The position numbers were made by a program, and so were the translations under genes. From positions 124,001 through 188,000 of the forward strand of contig NZ_BSRQ01000012.1 of assembly GCF_030268685.1 (NCBI RefSeq): 64,000 nucleotides of DNA, written 5' to 3'. Below are positions 32,697-40,887 of the stretch, piece by piece (the first letter of the stretch is position 1; the number at the start of each line of letters is the position of its first letter). The notes beneath the pieces were generated by a model. That model was not told the DNA's origin. It worked only from the letters and a program-made list of their open reading frames with translations, and ran no database searches. Source of the stretch: Microtetraspora sp. NBRC 13810. GTDB lineage: Bacteria > Actinomycetota > Actinomycetes > Streptosporangiales > Streptosporangiaceae.

Positions 32697-33806
32697 TCAC
32701 CCGTCGCCGGGTTCCGGCCACTCGTGCAGCCGAACCGTGTCCAGGGTCCAGTCCGGCGTGACGACATGCCGGCCTTCGATCTGCACGCGGGTGAGAATGC
32801 TGTAAGAGTCGGCCGTGCTGAAGCGTGCGCGCAAGTAGGAAATGTTCCGGTCGCGGAACCGCATGTCTGTCAAGGCGCGGACCACGCCGTAGACGCCCCT
32901 GGCGTACATCCCGTTGCAGATGGTCAGTGTGCGTTTCCGGTTGTAGGGATTCGCGCCGCGATAGAAGAAACCGACGTCCTCCAGCAGGCGCAGGCCGTCT
33001 CCGGTCTTCCGGGTGAGCGGGTGGTGCCTGTGTGTGCCCGCGCCGTCGGTCACCTCGAAGTACGGCCCCCTCTCGCCGGTCCAGTCGGCCACCTGCTCCA
33101 CGGGAAGTCTGATCTTCGCGAGCATGGACGCGGTGCTCTCGTTCCAGTCCACGCCGCCCAGCAGCACCAGGTGGGTGGTGAGGTCGTCGCGGTCGAGCTC
33201 GTCCGGCGCGCGCAGGGTCACCGTGCTCTGCGGGTTCGCGGCGCGGAGGTGCCCGTGCACGTCGAGAAGAGAATCCAGATCCGAGTACTTGTAGAGTTCG
33301 ATGTAGTCGGGACTGCCGGGATTCGCGTACTCGATCTTGGCTAGATGTTCGTCCGGGACCCGCGAGCACACAATGGTGATCGGCCAGCCGTCCGCGAAGG
33401 ACCACGGATCGGCGTCGAGGGTGTGCGACGCCGGTGAGGTCTCGTCCTCGGTGGCGATTCTCGCGTGCTGGGCGCGTAGTGCGTCATGCCGTAAGAGGTT
33501 CAGCTCGTCGAGGAGCACCGCGTGCCGGCCGAGCTCGTCGGGGGTCAGGTCGGACAACGGGAGCACGCGGGCCGTCCCGTCCGCGATCGAGCGCCTGGTG
33601 GCGAAGAACGCCGCGTAACCCTCGATCCTGGCGACCGGCGGGATCTTGGGGGCGCGGAGGGACTCCCAGGACGAGATCAGCGGGACGCTGACCCCGAGCG
33701 CGTCGCATAGTTGAGCCTGAGTGACCCGCGTGTTCGGCCAATGGTTGTCGCGAAGCTCGCGTAGCCGTCGTGCGAGTTTGGTTCGCGCAGGCTCATCGCC
33801 GCTCAT
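32697..33806 (-). CDS. XRE-type HTH protein with unknown nucleotide-binding-like C-terminal domain
   Basis: About 369 residues from ATG 33806. The N-terminal HTH has LARRLRELRDNHWPNTRVTQ and LCDALGVSVPLISSWES. The large C-terminal part (about 130-365) is not a standard regulator domain. It contains a Rossmann-like start (WPITIVCSRVPDEHLA), a strand-turn HLVLLGGVDWNESTASML that resembles nucleotide or glycine-rich loops, and RKTGDGLRLLEDVGFFYRG. It may sense a nucleotide, or have enzyme activity like effectors found with defence genes. It is divergent from the vWA/ARPP operon (255-bp shared upstream region), the usual position of its controller. Confidence 0.75.
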   Translation of the reverse strand: MSGDEPARTKLARRLRELRDNHWPNTRVTQAQLCDALGVSVPLISSWESLRAPKIPPVARIEGYAAFFATRRSIADGTARVLPLSDLTPDELGRHAVLLDELNLLRHDALRAQHARIATEDETSPASHTLDADPWSFADGWPITIVCSRVPDEHLAKIEYANPGSPDYIELYKYSDLDSLLDVHGHLRAANPQSTVTLRAPDELDRDDLTTHLVLLGGVDWNESTASMLAKIRLPVEQVADWTGERGPYFEVTDGAGTHRHHPLTRKTGDGLRLLEDVGFFYRGANPYNRKRTLTICNGMYARGVYGVVRALTDMRFRDRNISYLRARFSTADSYSILTRVQIEGRHVVTPDWTLDTVRLHEWPEPGDG

Positions 33807-34061
33807 TCCCGCCTCATTCACTTGAACCTCGGTGCACCCATTAGACGTCAACCGGGGCGCCGAGTCGATGAACGTTCGTGGTGCAGTGTCGGGGACAGCA
33901 CCGGTGGAAATCGCCTCGCATGATCGTGGAGGGCCTTGGTAAGGTCCCGGGGAGACTGGCCGCGGGACTTCGGTGCGACTTCCGGAACCCGCCTCTTAAG
34001 CGATGATTCGCAGTTCGTTCCCCCATTCCCCGGCCGGTCCCTCAGTTGCGGGGGTGGAGCG

Positions 34062-35456
34062 ATGGACACCTATGCCGACCTGGTCGCCTGTGAGGACGTG
34101 CTGCTGTTCGTGAACGCGGCGATCACGGGCACGGGGCAGCGGGAGTTTCACGGCACGGGGCATGAGCAGCGGTTCTCGCTGGACTTCCTGCACAGATACG
34201 TCCACGGGAACTACCCGGACATCTATCCGGCGATCCTCGCGCTGGACATCAACGACCACAACGCCGCGCTGATCATCCGGAACGTGCTGCGCGCGCCGGG
34301 GGCGGGGAGCGGGGACGGGCGGCTGATCGCGTGGCGGCTGGGCCGGATGAGCCCGCCCCGGGTCTACCGGCTCTTCGGCGAGCTGCGGCGGGACGGGGTG
34401 AACAACCGGCGGACCCGGGCGATCATGCGCGACTGGCTGGCCGGGCGGCGGGATCTCGCCTTCGACGCGGTCAAGTACCGGTCGGCGGTGAAGGCCGCCG
34501 TGCGGCACGCGCACCTGCCGCTGGAGGGGGAGCTTGGCGACTTCCTGTTCGCGCCGCGCAGCCGTACCCGGTTCGAGACGCCGGTGCTGGAGGCGTGGCG
34601 GCGGGCCCACTACGACAAGACGGCGTTGTACGAGCTGCCGTACACGGTGGCCGAGGGGTTCGCGGCGCGGCACGGGATCGACAGGAAGACGTTCCTGGAG
34701 CGGATCGCGCCCCGGCTGACCCGGTTGGAGCGGCTGCGGCTGGCGGAGTCCGGGCGGGCGGGCGGCGTGCGCACGGGGCCCGACCTGGCCGACCTGGCCG
34801 CCATGCCGCTGGTCCGGCTGGCGTCCTACGTGCTGGCGCTGCCGGCGGCGACCCGGGAGGAGCGGCGCGGCGAGCTCACCGGCGCGCTGCGGAGGTCGGC
34901 GGCGCGGGCGGCGGGGGCGCGGGCGGGCACGTGGGGAAGCGTCGCGGCGGTGCTGGACGACAGCTTCTCCTCCTTCGGGTCGCCGGTGAAGCGCCGCCCG
35001 CTGGCGGTCGCACTGGCCTGCCACTACCTGCTGGAGGCGCTGGCCGGCGACTACACCGGCCTGTGGCTCTCCCGGCGCACCGACCCGCTGAAGGTCAGGC
35101 CGTCGGGGCCGACGCCGCTGGGGCAGCGGATCATCGACGCCCTGGAGCGGCGTCCCGACCGGCTCGTCATCGTCTCCGACGGCTGGGACAACGCGCCCCC
35201 CGGCCTGGCCGCCGAGGTGCTGCGGGTCTGGCGGCGCAGGCTGGACCCGGCGGGCGAGGTCGGTGTCGTGCACCTGAACCCGGTCTACGACGCCGACGAG
35301 TTCGACGTGCGGCGGCTGTCGCCGATGGTGCCGACGGCCGGGATCCGGGACGCGGAGGACCTGCCGGCGCTGGTCGAGCTGGCGACGTTCGCCGAGGGCC
35401 GTACCGGTCTGGGCGAGCTGCGCGCCTACCTGGCGGATCGGGTGGCGCAGCGATGA
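34062..35456 (+). CDS. vWA/TROVE-like protein with intact MIDAS motif
   Basis: A 464-residue protein. An N-terminal helical region (about 1-260) with degenerate HEAT/TROVE-like helices (LDINDHNAALIIRNVLRAPG, MRDWLAGRRDLAFDAVKYRS) precedes a C-terminal von Willebrand A domain. That domain has a complete metal site: Asp-x-Ser-x-Ser in DDSFSSFG, Thr in GPTPLG and Asp in VIVSDGWDN. Bacterial TROVE/Ro proteins bind noncoding Y-like RNA; vWA modules mediate regulated protein assembly, often with MoxR ATPases, none of which is here. It overlaps the next gene (ATGA). No signal or membrane segment. Family assignment is by eye. Confidence 0.7.
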   Translation: MDTYADLVACEDVLLFVNAAITGTGQREFHGTGHEQRFSLDFLHRYVHGNYPDIYPAILALDINDHNAALIIRNVLRAPGAGSGDGRLIAWRLGRMSPPRVYRLFGELRRDGVNNRRTRAIMRDWLAGRRDLAFDAVKYRSAVKAAVRHAHLPLEGELGDFLFAPRSRTRFETPVLEAWRRAHYDKTALYELPYTVAEGFAARHGIDRKTFLERIAPRLTRLERLRLAESGRAGGVRTGPDLADLAAMPLVRLASYVLALPAATREERRGELTGALRRSAARAAGARAGTWGSVAAVLDDSFSSFGSPVKRRPLAVALACHYLLEALAGDYTGLWLSRRTDPLKVRPSGPTPLGQRIIDALERRPDRLVIVSDGWDNAPPGLAAEVLRVWRRRLDPAGEVGVVHLNPVYDADEFDVRRLSPMVPTAGIRDAEDLPALVELATFAEGRTGLGELRAYLADRVAQR

Positions 35457-36580
35457 TCGACCTCACCGGGCTGGAGACGCGGCCCGCGCAGACCTGGGGC
35501 GCGGTCCGGCTGGTGCCGCTGGTGCGCCCGGAGCCGATCACGGACCTGCGGCTCGACGCCAAGGTGTACGGCGACGAGCTGTCCCTGGTGTCCCTGCCGG
35601 ACAAATCGCACTACGTTGCCTTTGTTCCGCATGCCTTCGTCGCGTCGTGGACCGGCGACGGCACGCCCGCCGCCGCGTACGGCACGCAGCTCGGCGACCC
35701 CCGGCGGCAGGTGGGCATCAGGCTCCACCGCCGGATGGCACGGCGGGCGGACAAGAACCGGCTGCGCTTCCTGCCCCTGCACCTCGCGCTGGAGGGCTTC
35801 CTGGCGCTGCACTTCGGCGGCCCGGAGATCGCCTGGGAGGAGTGGTCGCACCGGGCGATCACCCGCGGCCTGTCGCCGCGCGCCGAGGAGGCGTACACCG
35901 GCGCGGAGATCCGCGGCCTCGACGACGCGCTCCGCGTCTTCGAGATCTACCCGGGCCAGTGCGGCCTGCTGCTGTACGTCGCCGACGCCCTGGCGAGCGC
36001 CTTCGTGGTCCCGCACCCCGAGGACTACCGCGCGCTGCACCCCACCCTGGTCCGCGACCTGTACGGCGAGCTGATCTGGGAGTACGCGCTGTTCCACCCG
36101 GTCAGGGACTTCCCCGCGGTGCTCGACGAGAGCAGGGTGTCGTCGATCGCCGGCCTGCGCGCCGAGGCCGTACGGCAGGAGCGGGAGTGGGCCGGCTTCC
36201 ACGACTCGGTGATGGCGGCCGGCCTGCTCGGCGCCCCGGACCGGGTGGAGGAGGTGTACCGGCTCGGCCGGTTCCGGCTCAGCCGCTTCCTGCCCTCGTT
36301 CGAGCGGCGGGCAGAGAACCACATCGGCGAGACGATCACCGACGAGGACGGCCGGCTCGCCTACCTGAAGACCTTCCGGCTGTCCGAGGCGCAGACCCGG
36401 CGCGGCTACCTGCTGCGCACGCTGGCCGCGCACGACTGGAGCATGGCGGGCGCCGCCGCCGCGCTCGGCTGCACCGAGGCCGCGCTCGGGGTACGGCTGG
36501 CGGTGGCCGGCTTCGGATACCTGCTCCGCCAGGACGTCCTGGACGGCTACCGCAAGGCCGCACGCCGCACCCAGCCATAG
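35453..36580 (+). CDS. ARPP-like protein with C-terminal Fis-type HTH
   Basis: A 375-residue cytoplasmic protein. The start (LTGLETRPAQTWGAVRLVPL and LRLDAKVYGDELSLVSLPD) resembles ARPP-family domains predicted from conflict-system gene neighbourhoods. The middle is unassigned (VFEIYPGQCGLLLYVADALA, ELIWEYALFH). The last 60 residues contain a Fis-type HTH (GYLLRTLAAHDWSMAGAAAA, LGCTEAALGVRLAVAGFGYL), so it may bind DNA or RNA. It overlaps the vWA gene by four bases, implying a complex. ARPP naming is from memory and needs a profile search; function unknown. Confidence 0.6.
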   Translation: MIDLTGLETRPAQTWGAVRLVPLVRPEPITDLRLDAKVYGDELSLVSLPDKSHYVAFVPHAFVASWTGDGTPAAAYGTQLGDPRRQVGIRLHRRMARRADKNRLRFLPLHLALEGFLALHFGGPEIAWEEWSHRAITRGLSPRAEEAYTGAEIRGLDDALRVFEIYPGQCGLLLYVADALASAFVVPHPEDYRALHPTLVRDLYGELIWEYALFHPVRDFPAVLDESRVSSIAGLRAEAVRQEREWAGFHDSVMAAGLLGAPDRVEEVYRLGRFRLSRFLPSFERRAENHIGETITDEDGRLAYLKTFRLSEAQTRRGYLLRTLAAHDWSMAGAAAALGCTEAALGVRLAVAGFGYLLRQDVLDGYRKAARRTQP

Positions 36581-36718
36581 CGCCCCTCCGGCCGCGTGCC
36601 CCGGCCGTAGCGCGCCTCCGGCTCGACGCCCGGCCGTGGCGCACCTCCGACCCCGTGCCCGGCCGTGGCGCGTCTCCGGCCGCGCGCCCGGTCGTGGCGC
36701 GTCTCCGGCAGGGTCGTG
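36580..36718. repeat. Tandem 29-30 bp GC-rich array directly after the ARPP-like gene
   Basis: Units begin at 36580, 36610, 36639, 36668 and 36697 (last one partial), consensus GCGCGTCTCCGGCCGCGTGC then CCGGCCGTG. The array starts on the last base of the stop codon and fills most of the 240-bp gap to the acetyltransferase. Same style, not same sequence, as the array at 26578. No spacers. Confidence 0.8.
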
Positions 36719-36820
36719 GGCCAGACGGTGGCCGGGATCGGCCGGCGGGGCCGGGACGGGGCTCCGGTGCGTCCGGGAGACTGGGATCCGACATTCTTCC
36801 CTTGATCGACCGAGGTGCCC

Positions 36821-37315
36821 ATGCAGTTGACCGGTTATGACGTCGTCCTGCGGCCGTGGACCGAGGACGACCTGGCGACCATGGCGGAGCTGTTCGACGA
36901 TCCCGGCATCGCCTACCGCACGCCGCTCGCCTCGCCCTTCGACCTGACCGCCGCCCGGGAGTACCTGGAGATGATCCGCCGGTCCGGCGAGCAGCGGGTG
37001 CACTTCGCCGTCACCACGGATGGCGGGCAGGCTCGCGGCGAGGTGCTGGTGAACCTGGCGGCGAGCAGCATGGGCTGGGCTGTCGGCGCCGCGCACCGCG
37101 GGCAGGGGCTGGCCGCGCGCGCGGTGCGGCTGCTGGTCGAGCACGCCCACGAGACGCTGGCCATGCCCCGGCTGTACGCGCAGATCGAGCCGGACAACCA
37201 CGCCAGCATGGCGGTGGCCAAGGCGACCGGGTTCCAGCTCACGGACGAGGCACCCCAGCAGGTCGCCGACAAGGGACGCAGCTACGAGCTGCTCACCTGG
37301 CTGCACACTGTGTGA
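36821..37315 (+). CDS. GNAT family N-acetyltransferase (RimJ/L-like)
   Basis: A 164-residue acetyltransferase with the RimJ/RimL-type layout: MQLTGYDVVLRPWTEDDLAT at the start, MGWAVGAAHRGQGLAARAVR carrying the acetyl-CoA P-loop (about 88-107), and LYAQIEPDNHASMAVAKATG near 125-145. Likely substrate is an N-terminal or small-molecule amine. The ATG at 36821 is preferred over a GTG six bases earlier because it gives better spacing from GAGG. Single gene, separated from the vWA/ARPP operon by the tandem array. Confidence 0.85.
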   Translation: MQLTGYDVVLRPWTEDDLATMAELFDDPGIAYRTPLASPFDLTAAREYLEMIRRSGEQRVHFAVTTDGGQARGEVLVNLAASSMGWAVGAAHRGQGLAARAVRLLVEHAHETLAMPRLYAQIEPDNHASMAVAKATGFQLTDEAPQQVADKGRSYELLTWLHTV

Positions 37316-37454
37316 CCGGATCTGGGTCACCATTCGCCGGGCTCGTCCACGAGAGCCGAAAAAATCTGGAGGCGATGTCGAGAACCCGTGGCCGGCTCCG
37401 TCCCCGCTGTGAACGCGACCAAAATAGGTCACGTCAGCACCGAGGAGAAATTCG

Positions 37455-37874
37455 ATGGCCAAGTACTTGCTGCTCAAGCACTACCGCGGCGCCCCGGCGG
37501 CGGTCAACGACGTGCCCATGGACCGGTGGACGCCGGAGGAGATCTCGGCCCATGTGAAGTACATGAACGACTTCGCGGTCCGGCTGGAGGGGACCGGCGA
37601 GTTCGTCGACAGCAAGGCGCTCGCTCCCGAGGGGATGTTCGTCCGGTACGACGGCGAGGGTCGCCCGCCGGTCACCGACGGACCGTTCGCCGAGACCAAG
37701 GATCTCATCGCCGGCTGGATGGTGATCGACGTCGACAGCTACGAGCGCGCCGTCGAGCTGGCCGGTGAGCTGTCGGCCGCTCCCGGGGCGGGCGGGAAGC
37801 CGATCCACGAGTGGCTGGAGGTGCGCCCGTTCCTGGCCGCCCCGCCCACCATCTCGGACTGTCCGCACAGGTGA
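37455..37874 (+). CDS. YCII-related (DGPF) protein
   Basis: A 139-residue protein of the DGPF/YCII family: MAKYLLLKHYRGAP, then VTDGPFAETKDLIAGWMVID with the namesake DGPF, then EVRPFLAAP. The fold is a dimeric ferredoxin-like barrel; the function is unsettled, though such proteins are routinely encoded beside ECF sigma factors of the long, TPR-like type. A good AGGAG lies seven bases before the ATG. Its stop overlaps the GTG of the sigma gene (GTGA), so the pair is co-translated. Confidence 0.92.
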   Translation: MAKYLLLKHYRGAPAAVNDVPMDRWTPEEISAHVKYMNDFAVRLEGTGEFVDSKALAPEGMFVRYDGEGRPPVTDGPFAETKDLIAGWMVIDVDSYERAVELAGELSAAPGAGGKPIHEWLEVRPFLAAPPTISDCPHR

Positions 37875-39016
37875 ACGAGGTCCTGCTCCGGAGCCTCACT
37901 CCGAGCGTGCTCGGGATCCTCGTCCGCCGCGGAGCCGACTTCGCGGCGGCCGAGGACGCCGTGCAGGACGCGCTGGTCCAGGCGGTCCGCGTCTGGCCGG
38001 CCGATCCGCCACGGGACCCGAAGGGCTGGCTGGTCACGGTGGCCTGGAACCGGTTCCTCGACGCGACCCGGGCGGAGGCCGCCCGCCGCCGGCGTGAGGA
38101 CCTCGTCGAGGATCAGCCGGCGCCCGGGCCCGCGCCCGCGGTGGACGACACGCTCCAGCTCTACTTCCTGTGCGCCCACCCGTCGCTGACGCCGTCGTCG
38201 GCGGTCGCGCTCACCCTGCGCGCCGTCGGCGGGCTGACCACCCGCCAGATCGCCCAGGCGTACCTGGTGCCCGAGGCGACCATGGCGCAGCGCGTCAGCC
38301 GGGCCAAGCGCACCGTCTCCGGTGTGCGGTTCGACCAGCCCGGCGACGTCGCCACCGTGCTGCGCGTCCTCTACCTCGTCTTCAACGAGGGCTACTCCGG
38401 CGACGTCGACCTCGCCGCCGAGGCCATCCGGCTCACCCGGCAGCTCGCGGCCGCGATCGACCACCCCGAGGTGGCGGGGCTGCTCGCCCTCATGCTGCTC
38501 CACCACGCCCGGCGCGCCACCCGGACCGCGCCCGACGGCAGCCTGGTGCCGCTCGCCGAGCAGGACCGCGGCCGGTGGGACACCGAGTCGATCGCCGAGG
38601 GCGTCGAGATCCTCCAGGCGGCCCTCGCCCGCGACCGGCTGGGCGAGTTCCAGGCCCAGGCCGCCATCGCGGCACTCCACGCCGACGCGCCCACCGCCGA
38701 GGAGACCGACTGGGTGCAGATCGTCGAGTGGTACGACGAGCTGGCGCTCCTGACCGACAGCCCGGTCGTCCGGCTCAACCGCGCGGTGGCCGTCGGCGAG
38801 GCCGACGGACCGCGGGCCGGCCTGGCGGCCCTCGCGGCGCTGGACGACTCGCTGCCCCGCCACGCCGCGGTGGCGGCGTACCTCCACGAGCGCGACGGCG
38901 ACCTGGCGACGGCGGCACGGCTGTACGCCGAGGCGGCCCGGAAGGCGCCCAACCTCGCCGAACGCGACCACCTGACCCGCCAGGCCGCCCGGCTCAACGC
39001 CCGCCGGGGCCGATGA
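37871..39016 (+). CDS. ECF42-type sigma factor with TPR-like C-terminal extension
   Basis: A 381-residue sigma factor. Region 2 is short (FAAAEDAVQDALVQAVRVWP, PKGWLVTVAWNRFLD). Region 4 has SLTPSSAVALTLRAVGGLTT and RQIAQAYLVPEATMAQRVSR. A long helical C-terminal extension follows (about 170-381, NEGYSGDVDLAAEAIRLTRQ, DSPVVRLNRAVAVGEADGP, AAVAAYLHERDGDLATAARL) that resembles tetratricopeptide repeats. This arrangement with an adjacent DGPF protein is the ECF42 group, which has no classical anti-sigma factor. Starts at GTG 37871, overlapping the DGPF stop. Confidence 0.93.
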   Translation: MNEVLLRSLTPSVLGILVRRGADFAAAEDAVQDALVQAVRVWPADPPRDPKGWLVTVAWNRFLDATRAEAARRRREDLVEDQPAPGPAPAVDDTLQLYFLCAHPSLTPSSAVALTLRAVGGLTTRQIAQAYLVPEATMAQRVSRAKRTVSGVRFDQPGDVATVLRVLYLVFNEGYSGDVDLAAEAIRLTRQLAAAIDHPEVAGLLALMLLHHARRATRTAPDGSLVPLAEQDRGRWDTESIAEGVEILQAALARDRLGEFQAQAAIAALHADAPTAEETDWVQIVEWYDELALLTDSPVVRLNRAVAVGEADGPRAGLAALAALDDSLPRHAAVAAYLHERDGDLATAARLYAEAARKAPNLAERDHLTRQAARLNARRGR

Positions 39017-39089
39017 CGGACCCAGCCGCACCACGCCGGACGCGGGGAGGTGCGCTGAGATCTCCATGCCGTGGTTTCCGTCACCAAGG

Positions 39090-40733
39090 TCACCAGGGGC
39101 GGGGGTCCGGGTCCTCGCCCAGGAGGCGGCGGGCGCGCAGGGCCATGAGCAGCGCGGTCCGGGTGAGGGGTTCGTCGAGGTCGGCGTCGAGGAGTTCGCC
39201 GATGCGCCGCAGCCGCTGGTAGAGGGTCTGCCGGTGCAGGTGCAGCCGGCGGGCCGCGTCGGCCTTGCCCTCGGGGGCGGTCAGCACCGCTTCGAGCGTG
39301 TCGATCAGCCGGGAGCCGCGCCGCCGGTCCGCGTCGATGAGCGGGCCGAGCTGTTCCCTGACGTACCGGGCGAGTCCGTCCACGTCGTAGGCCCGCATCA
39401 GCGCGCGTTCCATGCCGAGCACGGTGGCGTCGGCGACGTGCGTGCGCGGGGCCACCTGGCGGGCGATCCGCAGCACGAGCCGCGCCTCGGTGGTGCCGTG
39501 CACGAGTTCCTCGGCGGTGCGGACCGGCGGCCCTACCGCCGCCACCGCGCTGCCGGGCAGGGCGGCGGCGAGTTCGGCGGCCAGCCGTACGGCGAGGCGG
39601 CGCGGCGACCCGGGCGCGGCCATCACCATGCAGCAGAGTCCGTCCGCCTCCGCCGACACCACGGCGGGGGAACGTCCGTGCTCGTCGGCGCTCGGCGTCC
39701 CCGTCGCGCCGCCCGGCTGCCCGGCCGCCGCCGTCCGGGAGCCGCTCGGGTCGGCCGTCACCGCCCAGGCGGCGCGGTCGAGGGCGGTCAGCGCGCGGGC
39801 CGGGTCGTCGTCGTAGGCGAGCGCGACGACGTAGCCGCTCGCGGTCAGCGGCAGGCCCGCGGCCTTGAGGCGGGCGCGCAGGCCCTCGCGGTCGCCGCGG
39901 CCGGAGAGCAGGGCGCCGACCAGCCGGCGGCTTTCCGCGCTGCGCGACACGGCTTCCCGTTCGCCGCGGAGCAGGGCGAGCGCGACGATCTCGGCCGCGC
40001 GTTCCAGTGCCGCCTGTTCGATGAAGTGCTCGCCGTCGCCGTGCCGGGTGTGCAACCACCCCCAGACGGCGCCGTTGACCATCACCGGCGCCCGGTCGGG
40101 CAGGTCCCGCGCGCCATGCCCGTCACGCTGGCCATGCCCGTCACGCTCGCCATGCGCGGTCGCGGAGCCGTCGCGGGTGCGGGCGTGCGAGCCGTCGGCG
40201 ACGATCTCGCCCAGCGGGCCGGCGAGCAGGACGGGCCGGTCGAGTACGGCGGCGAGCCGGGTGAGTAGTTCGCCGACGCCGGCGTTCTCGGCGAGCACCT
40301 CCGACAGGGCCCGGGAGACCTCGTCCATCCGGCGCAGCCGGTGCACGGCGACGTCCACGATCGTGCTGTTCACCGCCTCGGCCACCTCGACGAACGGCAC
40401 CAGGGCGCGGAACCCGAGCATCGGCAGCCCCAGATGCCGCGCCTCCTGCACCATGTCCGCCGGGGCGGTCGTGAAGTAGCGGCACAGCTCCAGCGCGAAG
40501 CCGGCCACCCGGCGGGTGGCGAGCTGCCGGACGAAGCCGCGCAGTTCCGCCTCGGTGCGCCCTTTCAGGCCGAGGCCGGTGGTGAGCAGCATGTCACCGT
40601 CGCGGAGCAGCGGGGCGATCTCGTAGATGTCGCTGGAGTGCAGCCAGCGGATCTGCCGGTCGAGCAGGTGGTCGCCGGACAGCACCACGGGGTCGCCCCG
40701 TTGCACCACGGGATGGCTGATCAGGTCCGACAT
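39090..40733 (-). CDS. PucR-family transcriptional regulator
   Basis: A 547-residue regulator. An N-terminal PucR domain (about 1-120, VLSGDHLLDRQIRWLHSSDI, EIAPLLRDGDMLLTTGLGLK) is followed by a middle GAF-like/GGDEF-like part and a C-terminal HTH of the PucR type (LIDTLEAVLTAPEGKADAAR, RLHLHRQTLYQRLRRIGELL). Characterised members respond to purine or amino-nitrogen status. Residues around 215-232 carry a short Gly/His/Asp-rich repeat (HGERDGHGQRDGHGARD). Divergent from the permease operon; the shared 154-bp region contains CACTT-N7-AAGTG (40818-40834), a candidate operator. The ATG 40733 start is chosen at the domain boundary. Confidence 0.92.
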   Translation of the reverse strand: MSDLISHPVVQRGDPVVLSGDHLLDRQIRWLHSSDIYEIAPLLRDGDMLLTTGLGLKGRTEAELRGFVRQLATRRVAGFALELCRYFTTAPADMVQEARHLGLPMLGFRALVPFVEVAEAVNSTIVDVAVHRLRRMDEVSRALSEVLAENAGVGELLTRLAAVLDRPVLLAGPLGEIVADGSHARTRDGSATAHGERDGHGQRDGHGARDLPDRAPVMVNGAVWGWLHTRHGDGEHFIEQAALERAAEIVALALLRGEREAVSRSAESRRLVGALLSGRGDREGLRARLKAAGLPLTASGYVVALAYDDDPARALTALDRAAWAVTADPSGSRTAAAGQPGGATGTPSADEHGRSPAVVSAEADGLCCMVMAAPGSPRRLAVRLAAELAAALPGSAVAAVGPPVRTAEELVHGTTEARLVLRIARQVAPRTHVADATVLGMERALMRAYDVDGLARYVREQLGPLIDADRRRGSRLIDTLEAVLTAPEGKADAARRLHLHRQTLYQRLRRIGELLDADLDEPLTRTALLMALRARRLLGEDPDPRPW

Positions 40734-40887
40734 CCGGATCGACACGACACACTGTCTACCACAGACCCGGATACTACCGACAGATCGTCTATTGCCGCCA
40801 AATAGTGCATAAGGTGACACTTCTTACTTAAGTGGCCGCCTGGTGCTGTTCACCTGCTTTGAGGCCCCCAGCTCAAAGGGAGCGGGA

